Below are positions 52,106 to 63,329 of a stretch of DNA of 64,000 nucleotides, in pieces. Made by a program: the position numbers and the translations under genes. The notes below the pieces were generated by a model. That model searched no databases and had not been told where the DNA came from. It saw only the letters and a list, made by a program, of their open reading frames with translations. Numbering within the stretch: the stretch's first letter is position 1; each line of letters opens with the position of its first letter. The stretch spans positions 57,152,055 through 57,216,054 of the forward strand of contig OZ024912.1 of the NCBI GenBank assembly GCA_964017125.1. The letters are read 5' to 3'. The stretch comes from Flabesymbios commensalis (taxonomy: Eukaryota > Annelida > Polychaeta > Terebellida > Flabelligeridae).

Positions 52106-53059
52106 TATCGGGACCAAGTTTGCTGTACAGTTATAGATAGAAATTAATTAGAGCTGGTCTGATCGATATTGCATGTTAATTTATTAAAAATAACTTGCTT
52201 CTGATGCAATGATCGGTTATAAAGACTTGATTTCTAGGGTCAAGCTGTCATGTGAATAGTACGGCATATCCATCTAGGCCCAACATTTCAAGGGATGCAG
52301 TAACGGCTGACGGTGGTAATTCGCTTAAGAAGAGGGGGGGGGGGGTATTTCACCTATTTCTACGCCAGTGGCAAATGCGTTACCAATCAAAACTTGTTCA
52401 ATGACCTCCAATTAGTTGATTTCTGAAGAGTTTAGATCTGGATATAAAAGTGCATATAAAACCACCATCAGCTCTTTCCGGTATGATGTAAACAAGGAAC
52501 CAAGAAACCAGACCGTTGTAGCAACAGTTGACTGTGATAAACAGTGTCAAATGCTGCTGGTAGGTCTAACATGACAAACACCACAGTCGTGTTGTTGTCT
52601 AGGGCACTGGGCACATTTGTTTTGTATCTTGAGTAAAGCTGTCTCTACTAATAAGGGTTTTCACCTGATTTTACTGGTATTTACATGATTTAGCGTCATT
52701 TTCGACACATTTTCAATTTATCGATCGACTATTGAGGATTGCGTTTAGATAGCGTTCTAAGCATGGTAATATAACCATCTGGGTCCAAATTTAACTCCTA
52801 TTTTTTCCACAGACGAACCCTTTCTGAGATATTTCATTTTTTTTAATTATAACGTATTTTATTTTCGTGGAATTTTCCCAAGGTCTCGGTAAGCATGGTA
52901 AGCGGATGTAATAGGGGATTGTATTGTACAGAGATAGTGTCGCGATTTGTCAGTACAAAACATTTACAATGACAAGTGATGACTGTGTAAATGCTTCATG
53001 TTAACGGTATTAGCTGTTTCTAGAAAAAATATGTAAGATCACTACTGAAAAAAACATCT

Positions 53060-53495
53060 CTTCCCAAAAACGAGCTGAAAATTACAGGCCTTTATCCAAC
53101 TTAAGTTTCATTTCCAAAATTTTAATCTAATCCATTACAATCGGCCTACAAGAAACATCATTCATGCTACATCAACAGATAGACTTTCTGATTCGTATGG
53201 AACAACTGGCCAGGCTCAAATTTGGTTTTCTTCTCATTTGAAAAATAGGCACCAATCCGTAAAAATTAAAGACATTCTGTCAGATAAAGTCACACTCTCA
53301 TATGGAGTTCTCCACGGGGCTCTGTGCTAGGACCAGTGCTTTTTACTTTATACACTTTACCTTCCAGCGCTATTATCTCTAGTTTTGATATAAACCACCA
53401 TTTTTATGCCGATGATACGCAAATTTACGTGTCTCTATAAGTTTGAAACGCTAAGGAATCTCTTGAGAAGTTGCAACATTGCTTAATGGGTGTGT
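53060..53495 (+). mobile_element. CR1-like LINE fragment, RT palm
   Basis: The plus strand reads ENYRPLSNLSFISKIL, then DRLSDSYGTTGQAQIWFSSH, then [19 protein letters not shown], then a YADDTQIY-type block in shifted frame. It resembles the 39.3-41.4 kb element but in the opposite orientation. Frame changes are present. Confidence 0.7.
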
Positions 53496-53507
53496 CGGAA
53501 TAAATAT

Positions 53508-53582
53508 ACGCGAGGTTCTCCTGGCCCGTTTCAGCCTGCATTATGCACAAATGTGGCGTAAGACTCCATTTATTCACTCATT
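53508..53582 (+). mobile_element. SINE 3' fragment
   Basis: The stretch GAGGTTCTCCTGGCC to the TTTATTCACTCATTT tail matches only the 3' end of the dimeric SINE. It abuts the CR1-like LINE fragment. Confidence 0.5.
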
Positions 53583-53917
53583 TATAGTACTGCACATCAC
53601 GGCTCGTATTGCAATAATATGTAATACTGCACATCATATATCTCTAAACATAATATAGCAGTGTATAATGCAAATGGATGATTAGTACATAGTCTTTCCA
53701 CATTGTTGTTCGCAGATGGCTTCATTTAGTTACATATATTACATTTTTTAGATCCAAACATCTATTCAACAGATTGTAATCATCATACAAGAATCATCAA
53801 TATTCGTTAATGATTGCGAGTGAGAATAAAATAAGGAATGCAAAAATAGTAATTATTATGTGGTATCAAAATAAATGTATAATGGAGTAATAGCCGTATA
53901 TGATATCAAAGATTTAT

Positions 53918-54001
53918 AATTCGTCGCCTCGGAGCTAAAGGATCCTATCTGACACTCGTCAGAGTGGCAGATAGGATCATTTAGCTCCGAGGCGACGAAT
54001 T
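53918..54001. mobile_element. 76-bp palindromic element, copy B
   Basis: Core 53922-53997, flanked by AATT on both sides. The centre is inverted compared with copy A (ACACTCGTCAGAGTGG). Confidence 0.8.
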
Positions 54002-54157
54002 ATAAATATTTATTATTATGTTCTCTATTTCTCTGATGATAGTACATGCTTGTTCACACTATTTGCCTGTATCACATCATACCACGTCATGTTTTAAGCA
54101 GTAAATATGGTTTAATTTGTAAAATTAACATAAAGATAAATATCATGTAAATAGGGT

Positions 54158-54345
54158 TTAACCCTTACAGCTCGTCTATAGAAGTCAGATTCTAACGTCT
54201 AAAGTCCATCCCCGCACTGAAAGAGTAAAATATTTATATAACCGTAAACCCATAACCACATGATAATACAGGTATTCAAATTAAGCGGAAATAGCGGAAA
54301 TTAAGCGGAAATAGCACTAAGACATTATACTGATTTTAAATACTT
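54158..54345. mobile_element. Decayed MITE of the GACGTC-hairpin family
   Basis: It starts TTAACCCTTACAGCTCG, has a shortened hairpin and a local duplication (ATTAAGCGGAAATAGC twice). The right end is not recognisable. Confidence 0.6.
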
Positions 54346-54768
54346 ATATCATATAAGTGTGCAAATCATTCATGTAAAAACACACAAAATGTACCTAGCT
54401 TATTCTAATAAATTGCGCCTGTTGTGTCTTTTACGCCAATTCAAATTATTAAAATAGTCTGTTTTGTGATCAATTCACAATTTCTAGATCCAGTTCGCTG
54501 GTCAACAGATTGCAGTCATCATGGAATAATCATCAGTATTTCGAGTGATTTCGAGTGAGATTAAAATGAGGTATGCAAAAATAGTAATTATTTTGTGGTA
54601 TGAAAATAAATGTATAGGCCTAATGAGCTAATGAGCCATGTATAATATCAAATATATATATATTATGCTCGCTATTTTTCTAAGGATAATACATACTTGC
54701 TCACACTAACTGTCTATTTGTCTGTATCTCATGGTATACAACGTCATGTTTCAGGAATTAAATCTAGT

Positions 54769-55028
54769 TTAACCCTTACAGCGCGGGGATCGACATTAGA
54801 CGTCAGAATCTGACGTCCGTAGACGTCAGATTCTGACGTCTAAAGTCGATCCCCGCACTGTGAGAATTAAAATAGAATTAAAATAGTTATACTGATCGTA
54901 CACCCATAACATAGGTATTCAAATGAATCAGAAAGAGCTAACTAAGACATTTATGATGATTTCGAATTAAATAAAACCCCTCGTTCTCCATGGTTTATAT
55001 AAGACATATTCAGCGCTTCAAGGGTTAA
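54769..55028. mobile_element. TTAA-flanked MITE (GACGTC-hairpin family)
   Basis: 252 bp between TTAA at 54769-54772 and TTAA at 55025-55028. It has the same ends and hairpin as the 36.5-kb copy. The right TTAA is shared with the next copy. Confidence 0.8.
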
Positions 55029-55210
55029 CCCTCACAGCGCGGGGATAAATTTTTGACGCCAGAATCTGACGTCTAAAATCTATCCCCGCACCGTAGACCG
55101 ATAACATCAGTATTGCAATGAGGCGGAATAAACTAACTAAGACATTTATGATTATTTCAAATTGAAAAAAAAATTGTCTACATCGCTTATATAAACATAT
55201 TTAAGGGATA
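55025..55210. mobile_element. Truncated MITE sharing a TTAA with its neighbour
   Basis: It begins CCCTCACAGCGCGGGG straight after the shared TTAA and carries a shorter hairpin. The right end has decayed (ATATTTAAGGGATAA). Confidence 0.6.
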
Positions 55211-55521
55211 ATTTGTAAAATCACCATAGAAATGCAGATACAGATTTATCATGTAAGTGTGAAAATCATTCATGTAAACCACTAAAAAATATACTCTTCT
55301 TCTAATAAAATGCGCATGTTGTGTCTTTTATGTCAAATAAAATTTAAAAAATATTCGGTCTCTTGATCAATTCACATACTCTCTGAGCAGCAAATTACGC
55401 TAACCCGGCGACGTTTAAATATTCCCTATTATTGAGACAGCATCGGATATGCTGGCCCAGAATTGCGTCATCGCCTAGTGATCTTGTCCCATGAAGAAGT
55501 AGAGGATTATATATTTTGAAA

Positions 55522-56096
55522 TCAGTAATTGTGCGTTTCACTAAACGACTTTTCTCCTTCCTGAGAAAGTGCATTCTGTGAATCTTCACTCTTATTGTCC
55601 TCATTGTCTGACACAGCATCAGAAAGTATATTCTGGGGCTCGCCAGGCTGCTCTTGTGCAGCCGGTTCGTTGTCAGCTATAACTGGAACGTCATCCGTAG
55701 AGGAGTCGTTCGGGAACTCTGTCACGATCTGTTCTCCATACATATCGGCGTTATTCGTGTCGTCAGGCAACTGCACAGGCAACTGGTACGACACGTCTCC
55801 CTGGTAATGTGGCTGCAGTTGGTCCCCGATCACAAAGTCGCTTTCGCTGTCAATCGCACCATTATCGTCTGAATGTGTTGGTGGGCACATCCGCATGCTA
55901 CACCCACTCATGACGCAGTACACCAACAAATATATGCCGTCCACAAACACGATACATCCGCCAATCATTGTGAGGTAGAAGCTCCACGACCATTCCTTAT
56001 TTTTAACATTGTCACGATTGATTTGCGTCTTCGTCTCGTCCAATATGTCGTCAATATAATAACACAGGTAGCTGGAGCCGACGACATTCAAAGCAC
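55522..56096 (-). CDS. Claudin-like gene, last exon (TM3 end, TM4, acidic tail)
   Basis: 575 bp including the TGA stop, acceptor ATATTCACAG, phase 1. It encodes GALNVVGSSYLCYYIDDIL, the second extracellular loop, TM4, a cysteine-containing membrane-proximal piece (SGCSMRMCPPTHSDDNG) and an acidic Ser/Asp/Glu/Gln-rich tail (NEDNKSEDSQNALSQEGEK). The membrane-proximal cysteines could be palmitoylated, as in claudins. The tail is low in complexity but not repetitive. The reading frame continues upstream into the intron, so the first ATG in frame is not the true start. Confidence 0.7.
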
Positions 56097-58884
56097 CTGT
56101 GAATATTGGATAAATCAAAGTATTAATGATGTGACATTCCACGATGAGTCGTGGTAATAATGAGTGGTAGTCAAGGTAATGCGATAAGTGCCAAGGAATT
56201 GTAATGCTAGATGTAGCTTTTACAGTATCGTGTATCATTAATTCCGTGTGATTACCATGCAGTGCCTTTACCGTGCATCGTCATAACCATGCATTGTCAT
56301 TACTATGCATTGTTATAACCATGCATTGTCATGGTCATGCATTGGCATTAGCTTTAAAATGCATTGCCATAAACCATTGAATTATCTTTATCATGTATTG
56401 TCATAACCATGCATTGTCATTACCATGCATTGCATTACCATGCATTGTGATTACCATGCATTGCCTAATTTACTATGGATGGTCATTACCATGCATTGTC
56501 GGTCAATATTGATCCGTTGTCTTATATTAGCATCTTGACCAGTCGCACCAGATAACGCGCAGATCGAGGGTGTATACCATTGGCATGATTGATGAAGCTA
56601 CATATAAGTTTAAGATTACCAAAAAAACCCCATATATTTAACCCTTTCAAGCCTGCGTTTACCATTGTCATATTCATCCACTACAAGTCGCGAATTGCTG
56701 TCGCAATTCTCGACTTGTAGTGAATGAACATGATTTGAAGTGGTTGAAAAATTAAAGAAAATTGCAATGTATAGGTAAACAAGATTCGTGGAAATTGTCA
56801 TTCTAAAGCCCTTAGTTGTAGGAAAATTAAGTCTGTTTTCAGGGAAGTAATATGATGCTTTGAAGCATCGTGAGGGCTTAAAGGGTTAATGTGTGTGTGT
56901 ATGTTGCTTATGGCATTACAAGATGATGTCGATATGAAGGTTGATAATTATGGAGTTTCACATGCATTATAACTATGTATCTTCCACTTCTCTGGTACAA
57001 CATTTTACAAAGTGATAGTTCTGCCATTGTTCTGTTCTTCCCAGCAAATACGGGACATTCACTCAATGCTGTTTCAATGTTGGCCCACCGTTTTCGACGC
57101 TGGCCGAACATTGAAACAGCATTGGGTGAATGTCCCGTGTTGGCTGGGCTGTAATCAATTGATTCCTCAAATACCTGGCTATATGAAGAAAGATATGTCG
57201 ACCAATATCAGCCAGATTGTCGCAAATGAAACCAGTTTGAGTGACGCATATGCTATTCTGTTTGCTAAGAATCGTCACATCGATGGCCTAATTACCATAA
57301 GAGGATCAAACCCTCTGGGTGAGATGGGGGGGTGGAATCATAGCCGCTGCTGGGGTGATGTTTGCCCAGCGTGGCAGATGATGGGCCCACATTAACCCTT
57401 TGACTTCCAGGCCGGAGTGCATGCCAGGATCCAGATATACTGGTGTAGGAGTTCTATTTTTCGTCATTTGAAGCTGGAATTGCTAACGCAATTTCCAGCT
57501 TCAAATGACGAAAAATACATAAATGTAGTATATATTTGACGAAAATTTGTGTCATTTTATGGTTACGTTCATTGACGAATGACGACGGAAATTTCCGTCA
57601 TGTATGGTAGTGAAAAGGTTAAGTCATCATCTGATTAATGTATTGTTTTTGTTGGGGTGTATCACCCTGGACTTTCTCTATATCACCCATCAAATGCGAG
57701 TTGATTTAATGCTGCGACACAGCTTGCTCCGCTGGCCCAGCATGGCATCGGGATCATCATCGTCATGTCGTTGCCTCGGAGCTAAAGGATCCTATCTGAC
57801 ACTCGTTAGAGTGGCAGATAGGATCCTTTAGCTCCGAGGCGACGATGTGTATTCTGGGCCTGGTACGATAGAAGGTGTGGACACTAATTGGCCCCAAAAA
57901 AACACTTTTAGAACCTTATACATTTGTGATCAGCGTTAGTCAAATCACAACATTTGTACACTCTTATCAACTATTGACAATGTAATATCCTTTTTGAAAG
58001 CAATTTTAAGGTATCACATACTACTACTCTGAACGTAAACATGCCGTAATGATTCGTCAAGCCGTTATTACGGGCCTCATACAGTGCTTTTACGAACGCT
58101 GCACGAGCAGACATTCGTACGACACTCGTACCAGCGCCTCAGTTGTGGGTAAGGATGTCAGGTTACGAATTAATCAGCAGCCTCACCAACTTTAAGAAAT
58201 TTTATGAATTAGGCCTATGTGACGCCGGACGAGTGTTTGTGAACGCCAAAAATTGTAGGAACCGAAAATTCGCATGAGCATATTGCCCGTACGAATCTTT
58301 GTGACAGGTGTTCAGTTATGTCATTGTTATATTAACCAAGTGATGCACACATCTTATTGATCTCAGAATTCGGATGCATCAACATAATAAATATACTTGG
58401 CGTAGTGTTTTGTTGTGGCTCCATCTGTCGCAATACAAAGGCAAATAGTAACTTACCTCTTCTTCTAGTACTTAAACCATCAGGCCTATTTCATTCAATT
58501 AAATGTACATCGTTTACTAAGAACAATGAACTGAATTGAAATAAAGCAATGCAAGCTGACCAACTTGTTCTTGCATGTAGCCATACTTTTACGTTGGAAA
58601 TTTCATAAATTACATCTAGATAGTTATAAAATATTCTTTATATGGCATCTCAAGCTTATTATTGAATACCGTGTAAATATCACCGAATATTGGACTAATG
58701 TTGGCCTACCGTCTACGATGCTGGTCCAACGTTAGCCCAACATTGGGTGGATGTATACGTGTACCTGATATTAAAACAAACGTTGTCGCCAGAGGTAAAA
58801 CTACATGTAAGATGAGAGCTAGTATCCCCACGGCTAGTCCAGCAATAAGAAGAGCTGCACTGATATACAATGGTCCATCAGAAG
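55522..58884 (-). CDS. Claudin/PMP22-like four-transmembrane protein, last two exons
   Basis: Exons 58884-58765 and 56096-55522 join in phase 1 and give about 230 residues. The order is TM2 (YISAALLIAGLAVGILALIL), TM3 (ATTFVLISGALNVVGSSYLC), a short loop (DDILDETKTQINRDNVKN), then KEWSWSFYLTMIGGCIVFVD running into GIYLLVYCVM as TM4. The E-x-S-W-S-x-YL start of TM4 with its GG matches the fourth helix of claudin and PMP22-family proteins. These proteins sit in the plasma membrane, often at junctions. The cytoplasmic tail of about 115 residues is long and acidic and ends THNY, without the usual claudin YV end. The exons for TM1 and the GLW-C-C loop were not found to the right, so the gene may start outside the window. 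Confidence 0.6.
56250..56505. repeat. Minisatellite of ACCATGCATTGTCATA units
   Basis: About 14 imperfect copies of a 16-18 bp unit in the intron of the claudin-like gene. Confidence 0.85.
56638..56889. mobile_element. TTAA-flanked MITE, hairpin variant
   Basis: 244 bp between TTAA copies, ends CCCTTTCAAGCC and GGGCTTAAAGGG, hairpin CACTACAAGTCGCGAATTGC / GCAATTCTCGACTTGTAGTG. It lies in the claudin-like intron. Confidence 0.75.
57040..57148. mobile_element. 109-bp palindrome family, best-preserved copy
   Basis: 109 bp, nearly perfect palindrome with arms CCCAGCAAATACGGGACATT and the matching right arm ending TGTTGGCTGGG. The centre is CCACCGTTTTCGACGCTGG. No target repeat is visible. Confidence 0.85.
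57392..57622. mobile_element. TTAA-flanked MITE, hairpin variant
   Basis: 223 bp between TTAA copies with hairpin CATTTGAAGCTGGAATTGC / GCAATTTCCAGCTTCAAATG. Same plan as the 56.6-kb copy, different arm sequence. Confidence 0.7.
57765..57848. mobile_element. 76-bp palindromic element, copy C
   Basis: Core 57769-57844, flanked by ATGT on both sides. It lies in the intron of the claudin-like gene. Confidence 0.8.
58683..58760. mobile_element. 109-bp palindrome family copy
   Basis: It has the centre CCGTCTACGATGCTGGTCC with both CAACGTTAGCC arms. It sits just beyond the donor of the claudin-like penultimate exon. Confidence 0.6.
58765..58884 (-). CDS. Claudin-like gene, penultimate exon (TM2 and start of TM3)
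   Basis: 120 bp, phase 1/1, acceptor TGTCTTTGACAG and donor G|GTACAC. It encodes SDGPLYISAALLIAGLAVGI, LALILHVVLPLATTFVLIS and the first base of Gly. The strongly hydrophobic run and short PLA turn between two helices fit the TM2-TM3 hairpin of a four-helix membrane protein. A 109-bp-family palindrome lies just beyond the donor (58683-58760). Confidence 0.65.
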
Positions 58885-58975
58885 CTGTCAAAGACACACA
58901 ACAATGGGTTATTCACACGATTATAAAACCTTGATCATTGTTTTTAGCAAGGCCTCCAAAGTGAATACTGGGTAC

Positions 58976-59000
58976 AGACAGACAGACAGACAGACAGACA
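58976..59000. repeat. GACA microsatellite
   Basis: Six uninterrupted GACA units. Confidence 0.9.
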
Positions 59001-59059
59001 TTTTTTTGACAGAAAAGAAAAGTCATTACAGACTTATTTGTCATAGAAATGAGAGAGAT

Positions 59060-59143
59060 ATATCGTCGCCTCGGAGCTAAAGGATCCTATCTGCCACTCT
59101 AACGAGTGTCAGATAGGATATTTTAGCTCCGAGGCAACGATAT
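59060..59143. mobile_element. 76-bp palindromic element, copy D
   Basis: Core 59064-59139, flanked by ATAT on both sides. It shares the orientation of copy A. Confidence 0.8.
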
Positions 59144-60054
59144 GTACATGTATATACAAGATTGTTAATTTGTTATAATCATATGACACTATGCCTGGTA
59201 TGACATACACAACTAAAATCATGTTAAGTGGCATTGCCAAAATAAAAACTGGGTACTTCGATAATATGAATGACTACTACTAAAAATGAATTAAAAGGCA
59301 TTGCCAAGATAACAAAGAGGTCTATCAATTTGTTTCCCGCACCAAAACCAGAGATAAAATAGCTACTATGGATGACATACTAATTATATTTAGTAGCAAA
59401 AAAGACACTCTGGAAAGCGTAGAAACCTAAAATATATACAAGTGCATAATTATGCTACAGTAACTGGAGTATGCAATAAGACAATGGTAAAAATTATACG
59501 GTATGTTTTAAATTAAATATAATATCATGCAAGTACAATAAATGTGGCATAAACAGGTAGCTACGAGTCATGTGACCATGCAAGCACAGTCGCTATGAGC
59601 GCGGAGATTCCCTGATATTGACTAGTGGTGCAAACTTTACGACGTAATAACAGTAGTAATGCCGGTTAAAAAGTATTTGTGCAATTCACACAGGACATGG
59701 CCCTCGCACAAAAACATTACAGCTTATTTTATTTCACTATAATTATTGTTTATTTCATACTGTTTCAATCACGACCTAGTTAGTACCACATACTCGGAGT
59801 TACAATCGAAGAAAAACATTCCCGACCTCATAGAGAAAATCAGTTGACTTAGCAACTCTGAAATCCTCCATAAGGCCCCACCTCGTCTGATAACAAAGGC
59901 GACGGAAACGTCCCTAACCGGCCCTAAAAAGCCAAATAATAAGATCCGAGAGCAACAACTGTCCTGATATGTGGTAATACCCAAGTCAGATCATGAGGGC
60001 ATGATAATATGAATAATACAGCGACAGGCGACAGATTTATTATACTCAGTATTT

Positions 60055-61395
60055 TTAACCCTTAATTTGTTTAAAGCAGCCATAAATAAATTGCGCTAGT
60101 GACTTCACTACGGTTATGTCTCTAGATGTCATAATTCGTAGAAACATTTCATGTGTCTGTTGTATATTGATAATAGCGGATACATAATCAAACAAGATTT
60201 CGCGTTCAGTATTCATAGCGCTACAGTGGAGAAGAAGATGTATTTCGTCGTCAATTTCGTTTAATTCACACTTTATGCATATTCGCTGATTTTTTGGAGT
60301 GATTGGATTATTGAATCGTCCTCTTTCTATATTTAGATCATGTGAGCTCATTCGATATCTCGCCATTGCTGTTATGAGGTTGTTCCCCCTTATGTTTAAG
60401 ATATATGGTTCAACACAGAAATATTTTTTTTACTAATGCATATGTGCGCAGATTACTCGAGCTCTCAATATCTTTTCTCCACCGGTGTGTAAATATTGTA
60501 AATATTGCTTCTTTAAATGAAAGCATGAATTTATTTGTATCCCCAATATTCTGCGATTCACAAGTTTGATCAAGCCCGGTTCGTTCGAGGACAGAGAGAA
60601 TACGGGAACACCAATTCGTGAAGCCAATGGCATCTAGCTCATGTAACATATATAGGCATTTCTGACTGGATGGCTCTGAGATAGTTTTACACTACACCAA
60701 GGTATTTATATTGTTCAGCCTTTTCTAAAATGTTATCACCATAGTGGAAGCTTCCACATACTGTTGTGTAACGTTCAGTAAAGATAAAAACGTTTGTTTT
60801 ATGAATGCTTACTATGATATGCCATAGCGAAGCATATGAATACAGGGCAGTTAGCTGTTTTTGTAATTCCTCGGCAGATTCTGAAAAAAGGACAAGTTCA
60901 TCTGCAAATAACAGATATACCATTAGTAATGATGCTGATAGGTCTTGTAAAAATTCCGTGAATAGTTTGTGACTGAGCATGCCGCCTTGTAGAACCCCAA
61001 ACTCGCTTTTTAATATGTCACTGATACGCGAATCTAATTTTACACGGCACTCTGTTTTAGAAAACATACTTTTTATTATGTTTAGCAAATTGCCGTCTAT
61101 TCCCCTGTTCAATAATGCTGTTCTATCAATATAGTCAAATGCTTTTGTGAAATCGACAAAGCATGTATACAAGGGTTTAGAAAGACACCTTTGTTTATCT
61201 ATGATGGCACATAGTATGAATATATTGTCCGTAGTTCGCGAATTGCTTTTAAAAACAGCTTGATAGGGATCATTATCATTACATACTTCGTTTTTAAATG
61301 AGAGTCTGTTATTAAGTATAGATTCAAATAGTTTCCCAATACACGGCATGACTGTGATACATAAGAACACTAGACAATTGCGTTTGGAAGGGGAA
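60055..61395 (-). mobile_element. LINE fragment: RT plus C-terminal zinc-knuckle
   Basis: One long frame (60687-61370) reads ITVMPCIGKLFESILNNRLS, YTCFVDFTKAFDYIDR, GVLQGGMLSHKLFTEFLQDL and LLFADELVLFSESAEELQ. The catalytic YADD is FADE here. Downstream frames hold the thumb (60410-60649) and a C-terminal knuckle (SSHDLNIERGRFNN, ICIKCELNEIDDEIHLLLHC; 60055-60366). A frame change separates thumb and palm. The element is 5'-truncated. Confidence 0.85.
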
Positions 61396-62084
61396 AGATG
61401 TTGGTAAGCTCTATAAAGTATCCATATTTACATGTATACACATACAGAGGCATCATAAATAGGCTGTTTAACTACCGTACCAATATCATATGATTGTTTG
61501 GTGATATTGTATTGGGGCAAAACATGGTTAGTCTCTCAGTTGCATGTAGTTCTGTAATAGTCTTGTGCATACTGTTAGTGGTTCATTTATCAGCCGATGT
61601 CAATCTTTAATTATAATTGATTGCCAACGACAGAATGCATCATAACCGTACCGAGACAGTATGTATTGTCCTCAAAATTGAAACTATTTTCAATTCCTCA
61701 TACAACTTTAAATAAACTAAAAAATATATGATCAATGCAGAAATGGGGCAAATGATCTCCGGTGAAATGGTATGGTTGTTTTTAGTATTGAATTTATATA
61801 TTCTTTTGACGCTGACATTAGCGATAATTAAACCTATCGGACTTGCTCACAATATGCAATTCCAAAATGTGAGGACATGACTAACTTATTGAAGATGACA
61901 AATTAATCAGTGGCCTGACTATAAGGTTTCTAATAACAATGTTTAATACAAAATTAGTTTGATTATGAGATTCATGCAGTTGTTTTAACAAATAGTATAT
62001 CTATTAGTATTCTACAATCGCATAATATCGTACAAGTTTAACTACCACTAAGGACGGCCTATTTATTTTATTTGCTGTGTTAGC

Positions 62085-63325
62085 GCATGTCTGCGTTGAT
62101 TGATAAAAATCACCACCACTACGACTCGAATTTGACATTATTTATTACACTTTCTCTCTCTGTTCAAAATATTGCTTGTTGGTGTTTTTGTATGAATGTG
62201 AAAGAACATTAGTGAAACTAGAGCGTCTACCACAGACTAGTTTATACGGAGCGTCTAACCCAGACTAGAGCGTCTACCACAGTAGTGGTGACCTAAAATG
62301 TATATAAATTCCACTGCTTTCAATTGTTATCTTCTGTAATGCTCGGGTTGATTGATATAAAACACTATGACTATGTATCACCATAAGTTGAGTTTAACTT
62401 TATCACGTCTTTTCTCAAAGTCAAATTATATCGCTTATCTGTGTTTCTATCCGTCTGGATCACATAATAGGCCTACTGTACAATTTGAAATAACACTGAA
62501 AACAGGCTTTTTTATCTTACTTTCCTTGTCATCGTGTACCCGCGTTGATTTATATAAATCACCATCACCACGATACGAATTTGGTTTTCTCTCTCTGGTA
62601 ATATTATTGCTCCTTGGTATTCTTGTATGAATGTGAAAGAACATCAGTGAGCATAGGCATATGTGTAGTGGTGATTTTTTGATTGATTATTTTGGTGCTT
62701 TCATTTGTTTTCTTATGGGTTGATTGATAAAAAGCAATATCACTATGACTTAAATGTAACTTTCCTTATCAAGGCATGAAATTTCTTTATCGAGCGCCTT
62801 TTCTATCTGTAAATAGGCATAAAATCAATATCATTTCACACAGAATTCAAATGTATTTTGTTTAAACTATAGTTATAACATTTTGAAATGCATAACCTTG
62901 TTGTACTGACCCATTATTTTTAGTTGTTTTGAGGAAAACGAGATGTCAAACCTAGATTGTGGCAATGAATGCTCAGGTTGATTGATATAAATCAGTATCA
63001 CTATGACTTCAATTCTACTTCTTTATTACGAGTTTCCACTCCTTCAAATAATATCGGGTTTCTACCCTTCTACAATGCATAATATCGTACGAGTTTAACT
63101 ACCATTAAAGACAGGCTTTTTCTTTTATTTGCTGTGTTAGCGGGTGTCTGCGTTGATTGATATAAATCACCTTCACTACACTGCTACATCTGTGAAAGAA
63201 AATCAGTTAGCATAAGAATATTGTGCTATTGTGATCTTAGATTTATTATTTCACTGCGTTTTTATTTCACAGTTTTTGTATGTAATACCCCTGTTGATTG
63301 ATATAAAGCATCACTATGTCTTCAA
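62085..63325. repeat. Degenerate tandem repeat with a GTTGATTGATATAAATCACC word
   Basis: The word recurs near 62095, 62347, 62545, 62729, 62979, 63152 and 63294. Longer shared segments follow some of them (TGTATGAATGTGAAAGAACAT at about 62190 and 62625). Spacing is 140-250 bp. No gene is seen. Confidence 0.7.
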
Positions 63326-63329
63326 TTTG

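Noticed and set aside
59769-59984. GGALWRISELL as the GLW loop of a claudin first exon
   Set aside because: The two loop cysteines and a TM1 are missing and the frame ends in a stop with no donor before it.
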